Source of the DNA: Haplomitrium mnioides
Taxonomy: Eukaryota; Marchantiophyta; Haplomitriopsida; Calobryales
NCBI GenBank assembly: GCA_049999725.1
Contig: JBNGIS010012370.1
Span: 1 to 22,599 of the forward strand
Direction: 5' to 3'
Length of the DNA stretch: 22,599 nt
Part shown: piece by piece, positions 1 through 8,546 of the stretch
How positions within the stretch are numbered: position 1 is the stretch's first letter
Layout of the letters: the number at the start of each line of letters is the position of its first letter
Notes under the pieces: generated by a model
The model's database searches: none
Told to the model about the DNA's origin: nothing
What the model saw: only the letters and a program-made list of their open reading frames with translations
Translations under genes and position numbers: made by a program

Positions 1-245
1 TTTTTTTTTTGACCAATTATGACTTTTGGTTTACAATATATTTTTGACTTTTGTAAACTTTTACTAATGATCTTTGACACATACTATTTTTCTATAAAAC
101 TATCAGCTACAATGCACGTCCAATAAGAACACAATTTACTTTGTATATATTTCACTAAAAACCAAAAAATCTAAATTTCCTCTAATGACTTCTAAACAGT
201 CTCTATCCTTTATCCCAATATCATAAACATTAAGCCATGAATTCT
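1..245. other. AT-rich stretch, no gene recognised
   Basis: This is AT-rich DNA starting with a T10 run. It lies downstream, on the minus strand, of the gypsy RNase H remnant, so it may be the decayed rest of that pol gene (integrase side). I could not align any conserved integrase motif to it in any frame. Confidence 0.4.
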
Positions 246-755
246 AGCACAAAAAGATCCAGATATTCACCTCATGTCTTTACAAATCTCTTGTAGAATA
301 AGTTTTCTCCACCACATATAATAGGCGTAACATGAAGGTAATTGTATAAAATCCATCTTCAAACTCTTATTGTACAACTGATCCGATATCAAAGTTAGAA
401 GCATCAAAATCCACTATATACCGTGCATTTGAATCATATGGCTATAAGATAAGATTAGAAAAAAATTATATCTTTGAGTTGTTTAAATGTCTCTTGCTCT
501 TTGTTGGTCCATTGAACCTTGACCTCTTTGCTTAGCAGATCTATAAGTGGTGCAACAAAATATGCATGAAAATATATGAACCATCAATAAAAGCTTACCA
601 GTCCATTATTTTAATGCCATCCATAGGCACTTCATGTCATAGATAAGTAACCTCTTGGCTCCAAAATTCACACTTGAACCTCTTGTAATAAAACTTCTAA
701 TTAGACAACCTTTGCAATACTTATTTGAGATGATTGCAATGTTCACCTTCAATTT
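246..755 (-). pseudogene. Gypsy RT end and RNase H remnant
   Basis: Minus-strand reading gives the end of a Ty3/gypsy reverse transcriptase and the start of RNase H, in several frames. Near 750-650 it repeats the segment found at 1260-1150 (the region just after the catalytic YxDD block, ending in a S-x-C-E-F-type motif). Near 560-490 one frame reads PLIDLLSKEVKVQWTNKEQ, the linker between RT and RNase H. Near 413-300 another frame reads VDFDASNFDIGSV then VVEKTYSTRDL, matching the D-A-S and Y-S-T-R-D blocks of gypsy RNase H. Several stops lie between these blocks. The right end is cut by the assembly gap. Confidence 0.75.
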
Positions 756-855
756 NNNNNNNNNNNNNNNNNNNNNNNNNNNNNNNNNNNNNNNNNNNNN
801 NNNNNNNNNNNNNNNNNNNNNNNNNNNNNNNNNNNNNNNNNNNNNNNNNNNNNNN
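756..855. other. Assembly gap (100 N)
   Basis: One hundred N, a conventional unknown-size gap. It separates two diverged copies of the same gypsy RT segment, with a GC-rich island on its right side. Confidence 0.99.
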
Positions 856-1143
856 CCTTCTCCCCACGCTCCGGTCCCCGCATCCTCCTTAGACCCACAA
901 ATTCTCGCTGGCTTGCTTCGAGTTTGAAAATGGGGCCCTTCCCCTGGTTGGCGATCACTGCTCTCCTTCCTCCTCTCCTCCGCCATGATCATGTTTCCCT
1001 TCCATGACTCATGCGCCCTGCTCTTATCAGCTGTTTGAGATAATCAGCTATTCCTGAGAGGCCCTCATACTTGCTAATGAGTATTTGGGTCGCTAATGCT
1101 TCTGATTCCGTGAATTCTGCTTGAACGCTCCAAAGCACTGGCT
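856..1143. other. GC-rich island of unknown origin between two gypsy RT copies
   Basis: The base composition here is clearly richer in G and C than the AT-rich gypsy DNA on both sides. On the minus strand one frame is open for long stretches (for example ISKYEGLSGIADYLKQLIR near 1075-1020), broken by a TGA near 986. I do not recognise the protein. It may be captured gene or other transposon DNA. It starts directly at an assembly gap, so misjoining is also possible. Confidence 0.45.
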
Positions 1144-1930
1144 GACAATAAGCAACCTATTAATTCCAAAGTTCACACTTGGATCTCTTGTAATAAAACT
1201 TCCAACTGTGTAATCTTTGTAGTACTTCTTTTAGATGATTGCGATGCTTAATTTCAAATTTACTAAAAATAAAAATGTCATCAAAGAATACCGAAATTGA
1301 CGTATCCAATAACCTATCAAAAACTCAATGCATTTGATCCATGAATATGGTTGAAGCATTAGTGAGACCAAATGTAAAGAGCTTCCACTTAAAATTACCA
1401 AATATCTTGTACGAAAAGCTATCTTTGGCACATAACTTGGCTTGATATGAATTTACCAATAGCCACTTTGAAGATTCAGCTTGGGAAAAAATTGCGCACT
1501 ACTCAATTAATCCAACAAATCATTAATGCGTGGTAAATAATAAGCATTCTTTATTGTTTGATTGTTCAAACTGTGATAGTCTGTACAAAAATGAAATCTA
1601 CCATCTTTTTTTGGTGCAAAAAATACCGGTGCTCTCCAAGACAAAGTACTATATTGAATGAAATCCTTCTCAAGAAGATATGTCAAGGTCTTGTGAAGTT
1701 ATGCCAACTATTGTGGCAATAACCAATATATAAGCTGATTATAAAGAGTATTTTCTCTTATCAACTCAATTGGAAAGAGCATTCTTCAATCATTTAACAA
1801 CCATTTTGGAAAATCATATAGAAATATATATGAAAACTTCTTCAAAATATCATCAATCATTTAGGTCGGTATAGATTTCCTCTATTTCTTATTCAAGTCT
1901 ACAATATGTTTAATCCACCTAGCAAAGACA
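1144..1930 (-). pseudogene. Gypsy reverse transcriptase remnant
   Basis: Minus-strand translation gives a recognisable but broken Ty3/gypsy RT. In order: a linker reading ILKKFSYIFLYDFPKWLL (near 1860-1800), [17 protein letters not shown] (near 1645-1595), [20 protein letters not shown] (near 1590-1515), LNLQSGYW (near 1475), AFRTRY (near 1415), FGLTNASTIFMDQM (near 1370-1330), and VFFDDIFIFSK with the catalytic aspartate pair at 1277-1282. These match the palm and finger motifs of gypsy RT. At least one frameshift lies near 1390 and several stops are present, for example after LLD and inside the M-H-x-V-F block. RT copies RNA into DNA in cytoplasmic particles in intact relatives; this copy is dead. 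Confidence 0.85.
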
Positions 1931-2117
1931 CACAACCTTTTTCTCCATTGAAACATTATGTTGAACGGATTTGAGTCTCTTCACAATGGTGCGAGATGCT
2001 TCAAAAGAATTGGCTTTCCTTGTAAAGTAACTTGAATTTGTTGTTTTGCCCAATCAACTTGAGTAGATCAATCTTCAAACCAAAGCAAGCAATAACAAAA
2101 TCTATAGATTCTTCATA

Positions 2118-2330
2118 CTAGAAGAAATGGCTTATGCGAGTGAAATGCCTCATGTTTTTGGCCATTGACCACATCGCAAAAATTTCATTGATATACCAAC
2201 TCTTAGCTTTGATTTTCTTTGCAAAACGTAATGACTTGAAAATTTCAGAACTTCCACAGTCTACCAATATTCTACAAGAATGCTCATCAACCATACTATC
2301 TAGATGAAACAAGGTACTTCAAATTATTGT
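2118..2330 (-). pseudogene. Gypsy aspartic protease fragment
   Basis: A 64-codon open stretch contains ILVDCGSSEIFKSLRFAKKI. This corresponds to the retropepsin-like active-site block of plant gypsy elements (D-S/C-G-S/A-x-x-x-F-I-S), here with cysteine between D and G. In intact elements the protease cuts the Gag-Pol polyprotein. It lies between the gag knuckle and the RT remnant, in the expected order. Downstream, 1931-2117 holds decayed linker sequence (one frame reads VDWAKQQIQVTLQGKPILL), which is the usual protease-RT spacer. Confidence 0.75.
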
Positions 2331-2458
2331 CAAGCTTTTTATTCAATTAGAACTAATTAAGCCCTTAGTAAACTACTTGATTGTTTTTACTGAGGTATGT
2401 CATTCCTTTGGTTTTCATCTTCAACAATTGTTGCTTGAACAAGAATGTGTGGTTGACC

Positions 2459-2578
2459 TTAGCAACGTAGGAAATTTGGAATCATACAAGCAAGTTGTTG
2501 ACAATAAAAACATCCTCCATTTTGAAGTAAGCACTCACGCTCTACATCAGTAAGTGCAACTCTTTGCGCCGCATCAAT
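2459..2578 (-). pseudogene. Gypsy gag C-terminus with degenerate zinc knuckle
   Basis: The minus strand reads RVALTDVERECLLQNGGCFYC and continues QQLACMIPNF. The L-T-x-x-E-R-E lead and C-F-Y-C start are typical of the CCHC knuckle of plant gypsy Gag. The later His and Cys positions are changed (H to C, C to F), so zinc binding would be lost. Just upstream the frame reads MEIDAAQ, which continues gag on the other side of the inserted solo LTR. Confidence 0.7.
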
Positions 2579-2583
2579 CTCCA
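2579..2583. repeat. Left target-site duplication of solo LTR
   Basis: CTCCA here pairs with CTCTA at 2965-2969, directly outside the two LTR ends. Confidence 0.75.
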
Positions 2584-2964
2584 TGTAATAATACAAGCAT
2601 GATGTTGTGTTATTTATAAAAAATAGAGAGGAGTGAATGAATGGGTAAGGGGTCACTTTTAAGGTTGAAATCATTTTAAGGTGACTTTATTTTGAAGTTA
2701 CTATAAGTGAAGTAGTATATGGTCACTTTTAGTGTTGAAATTAGAAGTGACTTGTAAGTTAAGAAAGAGGGATGACACTTTATTCTCTTGTATAAATAGA
2801 AGGGCTTCATAGCCCCACTTCTTATTTTAGAGTTCATCTTGAGTCCCTTGGGTTCTTTGGTTGCTTGGCTTGTACTTGGCTTATTGACATTTAGTTGAAG
2901 AACTCTATTAGAGTTCACTATGAGTTTTTATTCATTTGCATTTGGTCTGTTGAGTTCTTTTGTA
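2584..2964 (+). mobile_element. Solo LTR of the same gypsy family, inserted in gag in opposite orientation
   Basis: This stretch aligns along its length with the reverse complement of the 5' LTR at 3667-4011. Both start TGTAATRATACAARCATGATG and share the TATA segment TGTATAAATAGAARGGCTTC. It begins TGTAAT and ends TTTGTA, a likely CA-to-TA change of the TTTACA end. It is flanked by CTCCA (2579-2583) and CTCTA (2965-2969), a 5-bp target duplication with one transition. No internal domain follows it, so it is a solo LTR left by LTR-LTR recombination. Confidence 0.85.
2791..2798 (+). promoter_or_regulatory. TATA box of the solo LTR
   Basis: TATAAATA, conserved at the matching place in the 5' LTR (3837-3844, minus strand). 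In LTR elements this drives transcription toward the internal region. Here it would point to the right, antisense to the surrounding gag. Confidence 0.6.
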
Positions 2965-2969
2965 CTCTA
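2965..2969. repeat. Right target-site duplication of solo LTR
   Basis: CTCTA here differs by one transition from CTCCA at 2579-2583. Confidence 0.75.
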
Positions 2970-3610
2970 TATATATAGCTTCATTTTATGACATACGAAC
3001 ATTCGGTAAAGCTTGTTGTGGATGTGGTCTAACTTTGGTAGTCGCTAGTAGTGAGTCGTATCGTTTAGTCATGCGTATTGTTTCTTCTAGTTCAGAGGGC
3101 TCTCTTATTGTCACTTCTATGGATTCTAGTGCGAGGCTTCAATCTTCAAACAAAGCAATCTAAAGCTTCTCTCTCGTCCATATTAGAAATTTGCATAATG
3201 ATATTATGAAATTGTGTAACATAACTCTTCACTGTACTCAGTTGCTTCAATTCTGCAAATTGATCTCTTCTTATTTTTAAAACATTTACAACCCTAAATC
3301 TTAAATTCACCGCTTATTTGAACTCTCTCTAAGAAGCAATTGGAGCAACAAATTCACGTTGAGTTTGTTCTATTTGACATCTCCACCAAGTTCTTACAAC
3401 TCCTTCTAATTGACTTGCAATAAACAGATTTCTTCCACCATCTTCTCTAATGTTTGTAGCCTCAAAGTATTGCTCGTAATAAAAAAAATTCTCAGATGCA
3501 CCAAGAGTTGTCTTCCCATAATATACTTTTAGTTTGGGAAACCGCACATGACTTTCTTCTTTTAAATGCAAGAAATATGTTCAATTTTTTATTGCATTGC
3601 TTGAATCATC
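2970..3610 (-). pseudogene. Gypsy gag remnant
   Basis: The minus strand between primer binding site and solo LTR encodes a broken Gag. An open stretch at 3571-3329 reads VRFPKLKVYYGKTTL, then FFYYEQYFEA, LFIASQLEG and TWWRCQIEQ, the retrotransposon-gag core. After a TAG near 3330 it continues with DQFAELKQLSTVKSYVTQF (near 3270-3210), then REPSELEETIRMTKRYDSL (near 3090-3040). These blocks match plant gypsy Gag in order. Frameshifts lie near 3160 and 3120. Gag forms the virus-like particle in intact elements. The coding then resumes as MEIDAAQ on the far side of the solo LTR. Confidence 0.8.
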
Positions 3611-3652
3611 GCTTCTTGATTCTCTATGTAACTCTCCACAAAAAAGAAATGT

Positions 3653-3665
3653 GGCTTTGATACCA
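3653..3665 (-). other. Primer binding site for initiator-Met tRNA
   Basis: The minus strand reads TGGTATCAAAGCC one base after the LTR end, which is the tRNA-iMet 3'-end complement (usual form TGGTATCAGAGCC) with one mismatch. It fixes the inner LTR boundary. Confidence 0.85.
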
Positions 3666-3666
3666 G

Positions 3667-4011
3667 TGTAAAAAAACTCAAAAAACAACTTACAAATGAG
3701 TAACAACTCCAAGATAACTCTATTAGAATTATGCAACTCAAGGTCAATAAGCAAGCAAAAGCTAAGAGTACAAGCCAAAAAGCCAAATCGAATTGAGAGA
3801 AACTCCAAAATGAAGAATAAGACTATGAAGCCTTTCTATTTATACAAAAGAAGAGAAGTGTTATAAGTCACTTCCAATTTCAACCTTAAAAGTGATCTTA
3901 TCTTAATTCTCTTAAAGTAACTTCAAAGACAATTAATATTATCTTAAACCACTTACTTCACTACTCTATATTTTCTTATATATAGTACAACATCATGTTT
4001 GTATCATTACA
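3667..4011 (-). repeat. 5' LTR of the gypsy element (345 bp)
   Basis: On the minus strand this begins TGTAAT at 4011 and ends TTTACA at 3667, giving the inverted ends TGTAA/TTACA. It is followed by the primer binding site, and its sequence is repeated, inverted, by the solo LTR at 2584-2964. The flanking five bases on the right are AGTAA (4012-4016). The matching left duplication would lie outside the window. Confidence 0.85.
3837..3844 (-). promoter_or_regulatory. TATA box of the gypsy 5' LTR
   Basis: Minus-strand TATAAATA about 170 bases from the LTR start, conserved in the solo LTR. Confidence 0.6.
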
Positions 4012-4277
4012 AGTAATCTATAACTAGCATAATATTGTTTGTATTTTAATAGTTAACTAGTTATTAGATAAGTTATTTGATAAAAGTTTTAGCAACAAAT
4101 GATTATCTATCTACAAACTTTTACCTTTTATTACGATTGTATTTGAATATATACAAAGTGAATAAAGTATAAGAAGTCAATGTTTGGTTGAGCTTTACAA
4201 GAAAAAATAGCCATATTTCTACTAGTTAAGAATACTCAAAATTATATAAACCCACCAATTGCTTATTCTAATACATC
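4012..4277. other. AT-rich DNA, no gene seen
   Basis: This is low-complexity AT-rich sequence between the gypsy LTR and the copia insertion. No coding or RNA signal was found. Together with 11424-11600 it forms the DNA into which the copia element inserted. Confidence 0.6.

Positions 4278-4320
<43 letters not shown>
4278..4320. repeat. (AAT)n microsatellite
   Basis: Fourteen uninterrupted AAT units, ending 14 bases from the copia target duplication. Confidence 0.98.
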
Positions 4321-4334
4321 TTGGTTTCTATTTT

Positions 4335-4339
4335 ATAAA
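4335..4339. repeat. Left target-site duplication of the copia element
   Basis: ATAAA, identical to 11419-11423. Confidence 0.9.
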
Positions 4340-4484
4340 TGTTATCGTAGATATGAGACACACAGCAATCGGGCAGCGCCGCACTTCACTTCATCGATAG
4401 AATCAATACAGAGAGAGAGGTCATATTGTTCATAGCCATATCTATACTATATATAGATAGGGTTCGTCATATAGTCCTATAACA
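4340..4484 (-). repeat. 3' LTR of the copia element (145 bp)
   Basis: It begins TGTTAT and ends ATAACA and aligns with 11271-11418. A TATATATA run at 4448-4455 is the likely TATA box. Differences from the 5' LTR include a 2-bp change in a GA-repeat and a rearranged TATA segment. Confidence 0.95.
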
Positions 4485-4493
4485 CTCCCTCTT
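4485..4493 (-). other. Polypurine tract of the copia element
   Basis: The minus strand reads AAGAGGGAG immediately before the 3' LTR. This is the place and composition expected for the plus-strand priming tract. Confidence 0.85.
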
Positions 4494-4522
4494 GACTGAT
4501 TTTGTTCTAAACTAATCAGTCA
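4493..4522. repeat. Inverted repeat next to the polypurine tract
   Basis: A perfect 9-bp stem (TGACTGATT and AATCAGTCA) with a 12-base loop abuts the polypurine tract. It could fold in the RNA near the 3' LTR; function unknown. Confidence 0.6.
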
Positions 4523-4923
4523 CAATTCTAGGACTAGTTTATGTCAATATGCTACTACAGGTGTGGTCTCATTAAAACCCTCCTGCTTTCTTCTGAGGGA
4601 AAGAGTGCCACCACTTGAGTGCATTTACATCAAAAAATAGATTGTTTGAAATATGTAGATACCAATCATCACGCAAATCTCTGTTGTAATGTTGTAGAAG
4701 GCGCTGTGTTGTTGTTGGCTCTTGTTGTTGATGGCTCCGTGCATCTGTATGGAAAACCTGTGAGCCCTCATCTGTCTTATGAAAACCATGTGTATATCAT
4801 TAGTGTCGACGTAGTGTTGCATGAATATATGTAAAACAAACTTCAGAGTTAAAACATAATACTCAATAGCAGAAAGCGAGATATAAAATTTGAAAAGAGT
4901 TTGAATCATATGAAATTTATATG
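4523..4923 (-). other. Copia 3' untranslated region
   Basis: About 400 bases between the gag-pol stop (4924-4926) and the polypurine tract. Open stretches here have no recognisable domain, and I see no extra gene. Confidence 0.55.
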
Positions 4924-5399
4924 TCAATTTTGCTTTCTGTTGAGTTCAAATAATTTTCGTAGACCAATACCCTCGGTATGTGCCTTGTGTAGGGCAGTAG
5001 GTAGGGGTTTTGTGAAGATGTCAGCCTTATTGTCTTTGCTTGGCATCCATTGTACGTTAATCTGTTCACCATATTGTTCATGAGTGTAGAAGAATTTAGG
5101 GGCTATATGTTTGATTCTGTCCCCTTTGATGAATCCTTGGGCTATTTGTTCAACACATGGTCTATTATCTTCATAGAGTACTGTAGGGGATTGGATAAGT
5201 TGTTGACTAGTGTTGGAGTTGATGTGATCAATCAACTGTCGTAGCTAAATACATTCTCTACTTGCCTCGTATAATGCTATAATTTCGGCATGATTGGTAG
5301 ATGTTTTGGTGATGGTCTGTTTGGTGCTTTTCCATGAAATAGCTGTACCCCCTTTAAGGAATACATATCCTGTTTGTGATTTTGTATCATCAGGGTCAG
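4924..5399 (-). pseudogene. Copia RNase H domain
   Basis: The end of pol reads IIGYADAGYLSDPDDTKSQT (near 5445-5385, at the domain edge), then GTAISWKSTKQ, NHAEIIALYEASREC and, after the TAG at 5245-5247, TVLYEDNRPCVEQIAQGFIK and KHIAPKFFYTHEQ, ending DIFTKPLPTALHKAH and the stop at 4924-4926. The acidic residues of RNase H (Y-A-D, A-E, E-D-N) are kept. The TAG probably replaces Trp in the common S-R-E-C-x-W-L-R block. RNase H removes template RNA during reverse transcription. Confidence 0.92.
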
Positions 5400-7100
5400 A
5401 TAAGTATCCGGCATCAGCATATCCAATGATGTCGTTTTCTGCATTTTTCGGGAAGAATAGACCCATGTCTACAGTACCTTGCAGGTATTTGAAAATTCTT
5501 TTGATGTCATTCCAATGGCGTATCGTTGGTTGTGAGCTATGTCTTGCTAGTAGGTTTACAGCGAAAGCAATGTCGGGTCTGGTATGATTTGCCAGGTACA
5601 TTAATGCTCCGATGGCGGATATGTATGGTTTCTCTGGTCCAAGGGTGGGTTTTGTTTCCTTCCTTTTGGAAAACATGTCTTTTGAGGGATCTGAGGATCT
5701 CATTTCCATAGGCGTGCTCATTGGGTGAGCCTTTTCCATGTTGAATTGTTTCAACATTTTCGATGTGTAAGTTGACTGGTGTATCAGAATGCCATCATGT
5801 AAGTGTTCGAATTGTATTCCCAAGCAAAAGTTAGGTTCTCCGATGTCTCGCATTTCAAAGGTAGTTTTCAATTTCTCAATAGTGTCGGAGGTTAAGCATG
5901 GTGTCCCAAAAATGTTGATATCGTCTACGTATATTGCCACTATAACGTATTCAGGGGTTTCATGTTTCATGAATAGGCATGGTGCAATGTCGTCGTTCTT
6001 AAAATTCATGGTCATCATTTCTGATTTGAATCTTTGATACCAATTCCTGCCGCTTTGTTTGAGGCTATACATCGATCTCATGACTTGGACTGCCATTTGA
6101 GGGCTCGATCGATTTGATGTAATATATGTAGCATTTGCTGAATGCTTTGTCGATGGAATGCTTCCATGCACACATGATCGATGTGGGACTAAAGGTCTCT
6201 TGTCATTGTGTTTGTTCAGCTTTCTTGCGGGTTGGACTGAAGGTCTATTCTTCTGTCAATCTGTCATGCCTGTTGATGGGACTGAAGGTCCTCTGTTGGA
6301 CTACGTGTTCAGCAATTGTGCTGGTTGGACTAAAGGTCCAGATATCGCAGTGTTAAGCATGTTGTTCATTGTATGGCGCTTTCTCTTTGTCATGAAGACA
6401 ATAGGTCCTTTCTTTTGCAGCCATTTGTGGACTATAGGTCCTGTTGCAGATTTATTGTGAGGGACAGAAGGTCTAACCTCAAATGATTTGTATTGAGGGA
6501 CAACAGGTCCAACCTTAGATGTTCTGCATTGGGGGACAAAAGATCCAACCTCAGATATTTGGCATTGAGGGACAAAAGGTCTAACCTCAGATATTTGGCA
6601 TTGAGGGACAAAAGGTCTAACCTCAGATATTTGGCATTGAGAGACAAAAGGTCTAACCTCAGATAGTTGTCTTTCTCCCCGAATGTGGAAAGATAACCTT
6701 GATATGAGTTCTGGAGGTGCCTTCATGTAGATCTAAGAGTCAAGTATGCCGTACAAGTATGCTGTAATAACGTCCATGATGTGCATAATGAGGTTCCATT
6801 GAATGGCGAATGCGATCATATATCTGTATGTAATGGAGTCAATTACGGGTGAATACGTCAGATTATAGTCTCTGCCAGGTATTTGAGTGTATTCTTTTGC
6901 AACTAGTCTGGCCTTGTATTTGGTGATGTCGCCCTTTGCATTCTCTTTCTGACGAATATGAATCTGTAGCCGGTCAGAGTCATGTCTGGCGTTGCTGGGG
7001 TGATGGAGCCAAAAACTTGGCGATGAATCAGAGAATCTAGCTCTGAGTTAATCGCTTGTTCCCATTGGGGCCAGTCTTGTCTGGATTGTGCGTCTTGTAC
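5400..7100 (-). pseudogene. Copia reverse transcriptase with an in-frame repeat insertion
   Basis: RT begins near 7060 (W-P-Q-W-E-Q-A-I). After the frameshift near 6945 it reads KYKARLVAKEYTQIPG, YSPVID and MDVITAYLYG with the first catalytic aspartate at 6772-6774, then IYMKAPPEL. In family members about 25 residues separate that block from SLYGLKQSGR. Here the matching SMYSLKQSGRNWYQRF starts at 6075, about 215 codons later. Then come AIYVDDINIFGTP (YVDD at 5920-5931), FEMRDIGEPNFCLGIQFEHL, STYTSKMLKQFNM and YISAIGALMYLANHTRPDIA. All catalytic aspartates are present. Stops at 6733, 6301 and 6256 fall in or next to the inserted region. Confidence 0.92.
6186..6690 (-). repeat. 36-bp tandem repeat array coding 12-residue units inside copia RT
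   Basis: Twelve copies of a GGACNAAAGGTC-like core (plus strand) start at 6186, 6234, 6279, 6327, 6396, 6429, 6462, 6498, 6534, 6570, 6606 and 6642. The right-hand six are true 36-bp tandem units; the two or three rightmost are nearly identical. Spacings are 48, 45, 48, 69, 33, 33, 36, 36, 36, 36 and 36, all multiples of three. On the minus strand every core therefore reads (R/G)-P-x-V (one has S for P) in the pol frame; the best unit is SEVRPFVPQCQI. Function unknown. Confidence 0.93.
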
Positions 7101-7559
7101 GAATATCGGGTCTGGTGTATTGTCATCTATACTTTGAGATACTGAGTAGGCAAACATGTCGTATATGTCTGTTTTGTCTCTGGTCCAGATACGGCCGGTA
7201 TGCGAGTAATCGATGGATATCTTCTCATTTTCTGGAATTGTTGATCTCGGTGTGTTAGACGTTCTGTCTTGGGTTGGTTGAGTTTCGATATTGGTGTGGA
7301 GTGATTGGTCGGGTTTTGGCTTATTTTTGGAGCCAAGCGAGCGTCCTCTTTTGGCCTTGAGCGCAATATCAGTAGCAGGTCTGGATTCTTTTTGTAGTCT
7401 GGCAGGGGCATTAGTTGCTTCGATATGGGATTTGGTAATACCTGCTATATCATTGAATGTGTCTGGTGTTTTGACTAATGTTTGTTGGAGGTGGAGTATT
7501 TTCTGTACTTCATAGTCAGATTGTCCGGTCCTGGCATCGGGTTGAAGGATTGAGTTTTT

Positions 7560-8543
7560 ACGCCATACCAGTTCCTCTTTATGTGTTGTTGTGTTTGGAG
7601 GAGTGTCATGTGTTAAGGGTGGGAAAGTGTCCTCAAAGAATTGGCAATCCGCGAATCGGGACTTGAAAACGTCTGATGTGTTCGGTTCGAGGTATCGAAT
7701 TATTGATGGGGATTCAAAACCAATGTAAATTCCTTTCTGACGTTGTGGGCCCATTTTGGTTTGGTTGGGGCCAAGGATTGGTACCATGACCAAACATCCG
7801 AATGTTCTGAGGTGTGTAATGTTGGCGGGCATGCCTATGGCAAGTCGATATGGTGAGTAACGGTTGAAGGCTGATGGTCTGAACCTTATTAGGGTGGCTG
7901 CATGCAGTATGGCATGGCCCCATGCGGAGGTAGGAAGGCTTGTGTTCAGCAGTAGCGATCGGGCGATAAGTTGTATATGTTTAATTGCTGACTCAGCTAT
8001 TCCATTCTGGAAATGGACGTGAAGGACCGAGTATTGGATATCTATACCTGCTGATGTGCAGAATTCGTCGAATGTTTTAGACGAAAATTCGCCGGCGTTG
8101 TTGACTCTGAGAGTTTTGATCGGGTATTCGGAGAATAGAGTGGTGAGCTTTAGAATTTGTGAGAGTAGTTTGGGGAATACCATATTTTTGGTTGTAAGTA
8201 GAGATACTTGTGACCATTTTGATGATGCATCAATGGTTACTAGAAAATATTTGAATGGCCCGGATGGAGGATGAATGGGTCCACAAACGTCTGCATGGAT
8301 CGAACGGGGGATTTGTCTGGTTGTCTTTTGTATTGGATGTATGATCTTGAGTTTTCCTTGTGCACATGCCATGCATGGAGAAGAGGGAGATAACGGTTGG
8401 ACGTTGTCAGGAATGCCTATGCTGTCATGTTTTAGTATGTAAAACATGTCTTTGCCTGGGTGTCCGAGTCGATTATGCCAGAGTTGAGCATTCGAGATTC
8501 GTATTGAGGATGTGAGGTATGAGTAAATGTGTGTCATGTACAG
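7560..8543 (-). pseudogene. Copia pre-integrase and integrase region, catalytic Asp lost
   Basis: The pre-integrase motif reads LWHNRLGHPG with later CMAC (H-x4-H and C-x2-C, near 8480-8360). The integrase core follows: HADVCGP with the first catalytic aspartate (near 8290), then the second block as LRVNNAGEF, where the family has aspartate at the first N (codon 8100-8102, AAC). The glutamate block is QNGIAES (near 8000). So two of the three D-D-E residues remain and the middle one is Asn. Later KMGPQRQKGIYIGFESPSI and ADCQFFED are the usual C-terminal blocks. Integrase joins element DNA to the chromosome; this copy could not. Confidence 0.9.
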
Positions 8544-8546
8544 TCA

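Larger units (their letters stand above)
246..4011 (-). mobile_element. Decayed Ty3/gypsy LTR retrotransposon, 5' LTR to RNase H
   Basis: Read on the minus strand, the parts occur in Ty3/gypsy order: 5' LTR (3667-4011), primer binding site (3653-3665), gag (about 3610-2970), CCHC-like knuckle (about 2540-2460), protease (2330-2118), reverse transcriptase (about 1700-1144) and RNase H (about 600-250). All coding parts carry stops and frameshifts, so the element cannot move by itself. No integrase or 3' LTR lies in the window; they would be left of position 1 if they survive. Two events complicate it: a solo LTR of its own family inside gag, and a duplicated RT end around a GC-rich segment and an assembly gap. 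Confidence 0.85.

Noticed and set aside
606-992. 128-codon minus-strand frame
   Set aside because: It bridges an N gap and joins a gypsy RT remnant with a GC-rich island in one accidental frame.
2960-3163. 67-codon plus-strand open frame
   Set aside because: It is antisense to clear gypsy gag coding and starts inside the solo-LTR junction.
4625-4927. 100-codon minus-strand frame downstream of pol (possible extra gene such as an envelope-like ORF)
   Set aside because: No signal peptide, transmembrane pattern or similarity, and it lies in the AT-rich 3' UTR of the copia element.
6462-6653. 36-bp regular repeat resembling a CRISPR array
   Set aside because: The units are contiguous tandem repeats with no unique spacers, they code in frame, and the context is a plant retrotransposon.
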